Assembly (NCBI GenBank): GCA_020050835.1
Contig: JAGVKB010000140.1
Location: forward strand, 1-64,000
From: Candidatus Obscuribacterales bacterium
GTDB taxonomy: Bacteria > Cyanobacteriota > Vampirovibrionia > Obscuribacterales > Obscuribacteraceae
Direction of reading: 5' to 3'
Length of the DNA: 64,000 nucleotides
The position numbers were made by a program, and so were the translations under genes. This document shows, piece after piece, positions 15,001-21,000 of this stretch (positions are counted from its first letter, which is position 1; each line of letters opens with the position of its first letter). The notes beneath the pieces are model-generated. The model had not been told where the DNA came from. It did no database searches and saw only the letters and a program-made list of their open reading frames with translations.

Positions 15001-18000
15001 GCCGAAGAACTGCTTGCAACTGCGGATCACGAGATGTACGCCGATAAGAAGCGACAAAAAGCCGGTCGCGGAGTTGAGGGCGAGGAGCCGGTAACATCTG
15101 AAGGATCACCGGAATCACATACTCCAGTGGAAGCAGAACCAGCGTTCCCAGAATTAAAAGCCGATCTAGCAGTCGGACACAAGACTCTGCGCACCGACGA
15201 TCTGTTATCTTCGGTCGGTCTCGAGAACCTGTCGAAAGAAGAGCTAGTCAATTTGGCAATTGAGCTCGACCGACTCGCGCATATAGATCAAGTTACCGGT
15301 CTACCAAACCGCAAAGCCTTCGACACAGTGATGGAGCGCGAGCTGGCTCGTGCGGAGCGAAGTCCGGATAGTCCTGTATCAATGCTGCTGCTTGATTTGA
15401 ATTCCTTCAAGGCAGCAAACGACCTCCACGGTCACGGTGGCGGTGATCGTGTTCTCAGACAGATTGGAGAGCTTCTTAAGGAACAATGCAGACAGTATGA
15501 TTTCGTGGCTCGCACCGGTGGCGACGAGTTTTGCCTGGTATTACCTGGCACTAACGAACAGCAAGCAAGAATGATCGCCGATCGTTTGCGGGAGCAGGTC
15601 AAAGTTGCTATCTACAGCGAAAACGGCAAGGTGCAGCTGGCACCACCTGGAGAAAAATCAGCTCGGGGGGATAATCCGGTCACAGTATCTTTGAGCATCG
15701 GCGGCGGCACATTCAAACCAGGCGCTACTGTAGAGCAGCTCTACAAGACTTCCGATCAAGAGATGTACCTCGACAAAAAGCGGCAGAAAGCCGGACGTGG
15801 AGTCGAAGAACCTACAGCCGCTCAACAACGTGAGAAATCAGGAGCTGCTGAAGGCGACAGTCATCCGCGAGAGCTAACGGACTCTACTGCGCCGGAAGGA
15901 CTCTTGTTTGCAATGCATTCGCGCAGTGACCAGTTAGCTGTAACTGGTGCAATTGAGTCGCATTTAGGTGATAGCCGCCTGCGCAACTACAGTGACAATG
16001 ACTTAGCTGAAGCGTCTCGCTCCAGGCTAGCGCACTCCGAACACCTCGAAGTTGTAGTTCACGAACTCAGAGACGAAATCGCAACTTGGAAACCAATTGA
16101 CAGCAAGGGCGGTCGCGAAGGTGAATCCGCAGAGGCTGCCTGGAAAGAATCATGGGTAGTGGCACGCAATGAAATCGAGCAACGCATCCCCGGTTTGCTA
16201 GACCACTCCGGCATCCCCCAAAATGACAAGTATTACGATCAAGCCTACATGCGAAAGCAGCTTGCCGGGCATGAAGACTTGCTTGCTCTGTATGAACAGG
16301 AGCGAAGCGCGTATAGAGAATACAGCGAAGTAATGGAGCGGACAGTAAACTCCGTTCGCCGTGAGCGTGCGGCGATGCTTCTGGAGATATTGCATGTTCT
16401 ATGCGATGAGCATGATCTCCCTCCGATCTCCATCAACAGTTCCTATTTGACTGATGGGAACGCCGCATACAAATTAGGCAGCGGCAGGCTTTTCGTAAAA
16501 GATTCCGCTCTCAGAGGGATAGATTCTATCGAACACCTGGTTCGATCTCTCGTGCACGAACTGGAGCACAATGAGCAAGACAGCTTGTTTGTAAGAAAAC
16601 TGGCAAACGACATCTTAGGCGGAGCAGATGTCCAAGCCAACGCGCGACAGCTTGGCGAGATCCAAGCGCAGTACGAACAAAAGGTCGGTCAACCGCTCGA
16701 GCTTCACTATCTAAGGAGCTGCCTCGAGCGCAACAGGACATTATCCGAAACTGATATTGCACGTGTATCCGACTTCGAGCGCTCCTTCCCTCAAATCAAG
16801 CAGATGGATGAGCTTAGAATCAACAGCGAAGTTGTGACCAGAGCTCTCTCCCGCCTGCAAAATAGTCGCGATGCTGCGGTTTACTTGGAAAATGTTATCA
16901 AAGCCGGCAGTGAGTTGCACCTGACGAGATTGTTCGGTACTCCATTGCCCGCAGAAGCCCGACAGGTAATCGATTCTTATTTGCGGGGAAACAACGCAGT
17001 CACTCAAGACTCTTTGATTAAGCTGAGAGACTTATTGTCGCAACGACAGAGCCAGTTGGAATCTGAAATGGAATCGCTCTATTCAACTTACAGAGGTTGG
17101 GCGCACGAGCAGGAAGCTTTTGCCCTCGGCGAGCTTGCCTGGCGCAAAGTGTCAGACCAGTACAGTGCTGCGAACTGGATGTCTCATGCGGGCAAAGAAG
17201 TCCCGCCTACTCCTGGAGGCAGCGGTTTAGTTTGGTCGCAGGCAGCGGAGTTCTACAAGCTCGGAATTGAGCAGAGGGGCTGGGATGGCAATTCATTTAG
17301 CCTGCTTACCGGTGACAAACCATTTACGACCTATGCAAAGACCAATTTCCTCGACGGCGAAAGATGGAATCACTTTGCTGTCATTCCATTCCTGGAAGGG
17401 CACGATCGCTACTTCATGAAATGGCCGGATGGACGCTCGACTGTGCGCTTCCCGGATGGCACACGCTTCGAGTCATTCTCAGGTGAGCCGGTAAGAGCGT
17501 TCTTGGTTTCTCCCGATGGAAAGATCGGCGAGTGGCATGGGGATCACCACATAGATGCAGAGTCGGGCACAGTCACTCTCAAGGACCGAGAAAGCGGTAC
17601 CACATTCACAAAGGCGCTTGACGGCTCGACCAGGGTTAAGGAGCTAGGTGGTCGCTACGACGATGGTGCAATGCGAAGTATGACTTCGCTTCCCGACAAG
17701 TTCGCGCTGGCAAATAAGCGATTTGAAGAGCAACTTGCGATGAATCATGAGGAAGGCGGCAGCAAGATTAGGCAGATTCCGCCGGTTGAGCGCTCGCGCT
17801 GGCTGAGCCTTTTCGAGCAACAGCAAGCTGAGCGAAAGGCTCGGCAGGGCGGCGGACGTGATGCATTCGGCTCGCTTGGCGGGCTAGCATTGAGCATGGA
17901 GGAGCCAGGTGTAACGACAAGGCAATTCAAGCTGCCGGAAGCAGCTCACAAGCTACTACCTGAGCCAATCATCACTAGCTTGGAACAGATGCCACCATGG

Positions 18001-21000
18001 AAGCAAGAGGCAGCGCTGCGAACATGGGAAAGACTGAATTCCGCCAAAGATTTAACAGCCGAGAAATTCCAAGAACAATTCGACTTCCTTTGCAAGGATG
18101 GCCGGTCCAGATATTACGAAAAGATTGGCGATCTGGACGGATACATCGGTCTGCTCAGAGGACTTTCGGAAACTGAAGCGCGCACCTTGAAGATGGCTGT
18201 ATTGAGAGCAGTCAAGCTCTCCGACGCCGAAACCTCATTCCAGTTGTTACATGGATTGAAGCCAGGAGTTTTTGCAGAAGCTCTTGCATCTATGCGAAGC
18301 CTGGGACATCATGCTCCGATGGCAGCTCTGAAGCTGGCTCTAATTTTCGGGAAAGACGCAAATTCACCGCAGAAGAATTTGAGCAGCTGGTTGCAGAAGC
18401 AGTACTCGCTTGGCAGACAGAACGGAGAGATTACTCACTACCTGCCAATCGGATCTGTTTATATGCTTGATGGACTTTCAGAAGTATTGCATAGAAACTA
18501 TCAACGACCTCTTTCGGAGCTGAAATTAGTCGGGAAAGGCTGGAACGACCTGACACCAGAACAAAGAAAGTCGCCATATTCAAGAATCCTGGCGGAGATA
18601 GCCTCAAGGGACTTCGGAGAAGTAGAATCTGGAGTTTTTGCTGCCGAGTCCATCCGCTGGGCTGCAAAGGAAAAAGAAGAGATTGAACGAGAAACATTCG
18701 AGCTTGGTCTAACCTGGGACTATCAGGCTATGGAACGCCGATTCATCGATTCGCAGCATGTTCCATCTCCATTTCCTACTACCGAATGGCGAGCCGGCGA
18801 CTTAGTTGGACGATTTCTACCTCGTGAAGATGCTCGCGGAGTTTATCTTGGCGAACACTCCGGCTGCTGCCAGCATCCGGCCGGACCAGGCAGCAACTGC
18901 GCCTGGTTCGGTCAAGAATCACCGCATTCCGGCTTTTTTGTAGTCGAGAAGAAGGACGGCACGGTGGTGGCACAGTCGTGGGCATGGGTATCAGATCACG
19001 GCGGACTCTGCTTCGACAATGTAGAATCCCTGCTGACCGCCCGTGCCAAACCAAATGAATCGCTGGAATTTACTGCTTACGAGCATCAAGTCTCAGCAGT
19101 ATACAAAAGGGCTGCCGAAGATCTGACACGAGAGCTCTTTCACACAGTCACCGTCGGTGGCTCAATGTCCAAAGTAGATCTGTCGAAATGGCCGGAAGCA
19201 GGCAGCTTGCATCTCGAATTGCCTTCGGAATACGGCAATCCAATGACTGCCTACACCGACAGCGAAACCCAACACGTTCTATCACATAATCCAGATCTGC
19301 CCTTAACCAGACACTATGCAGATGCACTGAACACCTTTGAGCAACAGAGCAAGCTTGCCGAGAAAGACTACAACGAAAGGCTCGCCGCCTCGGAACGTTT
19401 GCTACATGACACCAAAACTCAGGCAGAAAGCAACTACCAGTCAGCCGTCGAATCCTCCACCGCAGAGCTGAAGGCAGCCAGAAGGGAAGCATCGAATCTG
19501 CAAAGAAAGCTTGAGTATATGTCATCTGAAGAGCTGCTCGGACCAGAGGTGGTAAAGAGGGCAAAAGAAAGATTCGGGAAGAATTCTGAATTCGAGATTG
19601 ACGAAGCAGCCGACAATAAGCGAAGACAGCTGCTCAATAAAGCAATGGCCCGGCCGAAAGCCGATCACAATGCAAGGCTGGAAGAAGCAGAGCGCCTCAA
19701 ATCAGAAGTAATCAAAGCTGCCGAAACCCAGCACGCGGAAGCTGTCAGATTGTCCGCAGACCAACGCGAGGCGGTACGCAAGATAGCCCGTGATTCATTC
19801 AACGCTCAGTTAGTCGAAGCGAGAAAGTCAGTCGATCGCCTCCCAGACTCTCCTGCTACTTCGGACAGCCAAATGTCCAACCAGAGCCATCGAACAATCC
19901 AGGCAGAAACTGAGCACCCTGACGGGATGTGGCGACCGAAGAGGAGGCTGGCAGACTTAACGGTTGATGTCATTTCGGAAGCTGAAAGATATGTACCATT
20001 GCAGATGCATCGCGAGGAAAGTAGCCGCAGATTCTGTAGCGAGATTCTAGACACAGCCAGAGACTGGCCAAATCTCTTGCCACACGCTGATATCGTCAGA
20101 GAAGCCGGCATACATCTAGCATCAGATATAGAACAGCTAGCCAGCACACTGGAAAGGAGCAGGTTGATCTCGAAAGAAAACCTGCACATGTCAGAGTACG
20201 TAAAGCACGTGTTGGAATCGACTCCTGAAGGTCGCGCACTGCTGCCAGTCTACGATCAATACTTGCGAGACAGAGAAACTTTCGCGCACCAATTGTCCTT
20301 ACTCAACGAGCAAGTTGTCGAGCGCGGACGTCAAATGCAGGAGGCAATCGATCGCTTTACCGACTGGCTAAAGTTGCCGAAGGTTGAATTGAAGCTTGTA
20401 GACAATCTTTCCGGAGCCGGAGCTGGATACCTCGATGGCATACTGTACATACCGAAAAGCGATCTGCTATCTACCAACAATCTGGCGGAGCTGATTGGAA
20501 ATCTATATCACGAACTCACTCACAATGCTCAAGATTACCTGATCGTAAGAAGCTTAGCCGATGAATTGAGTATTGGAAAGGTTGCGCGATCCGATCAGCT
20601 CGAGGCGCTTCAGAAGCGTTATATGGAGAGAGCTCGAGTAGAAGAATGGAAGGAGCCGCCTTCTCTTGCTTATATGATGGATGTTCTTGAGAAACGCCAA
20701 GGTGAAAGACTTAGTGTCGAGGAGCTAGACTTAGCTCGCGCCTATGCCGACGCTTTCAAGCGCAACAAACCGCCGGGAGAAGATATCAAAGAGTTGGCGA
20801 ATGACTACCGGATAACCAACCGGGCCTTGTCCACTCTGTCCGATTCACAATCAGCTCATGCTCTGATGCACAGTCTTACTCATGATTCTGGAGTACTGTC
20901 CGGACACCTCTTCGGCACTCCCAAACCACCGCCTGAAGTGCAGAGCATGATTGAATCCTGGATTTTATCCAAAGTTCAACCAGGACATCATTGGGACGAG

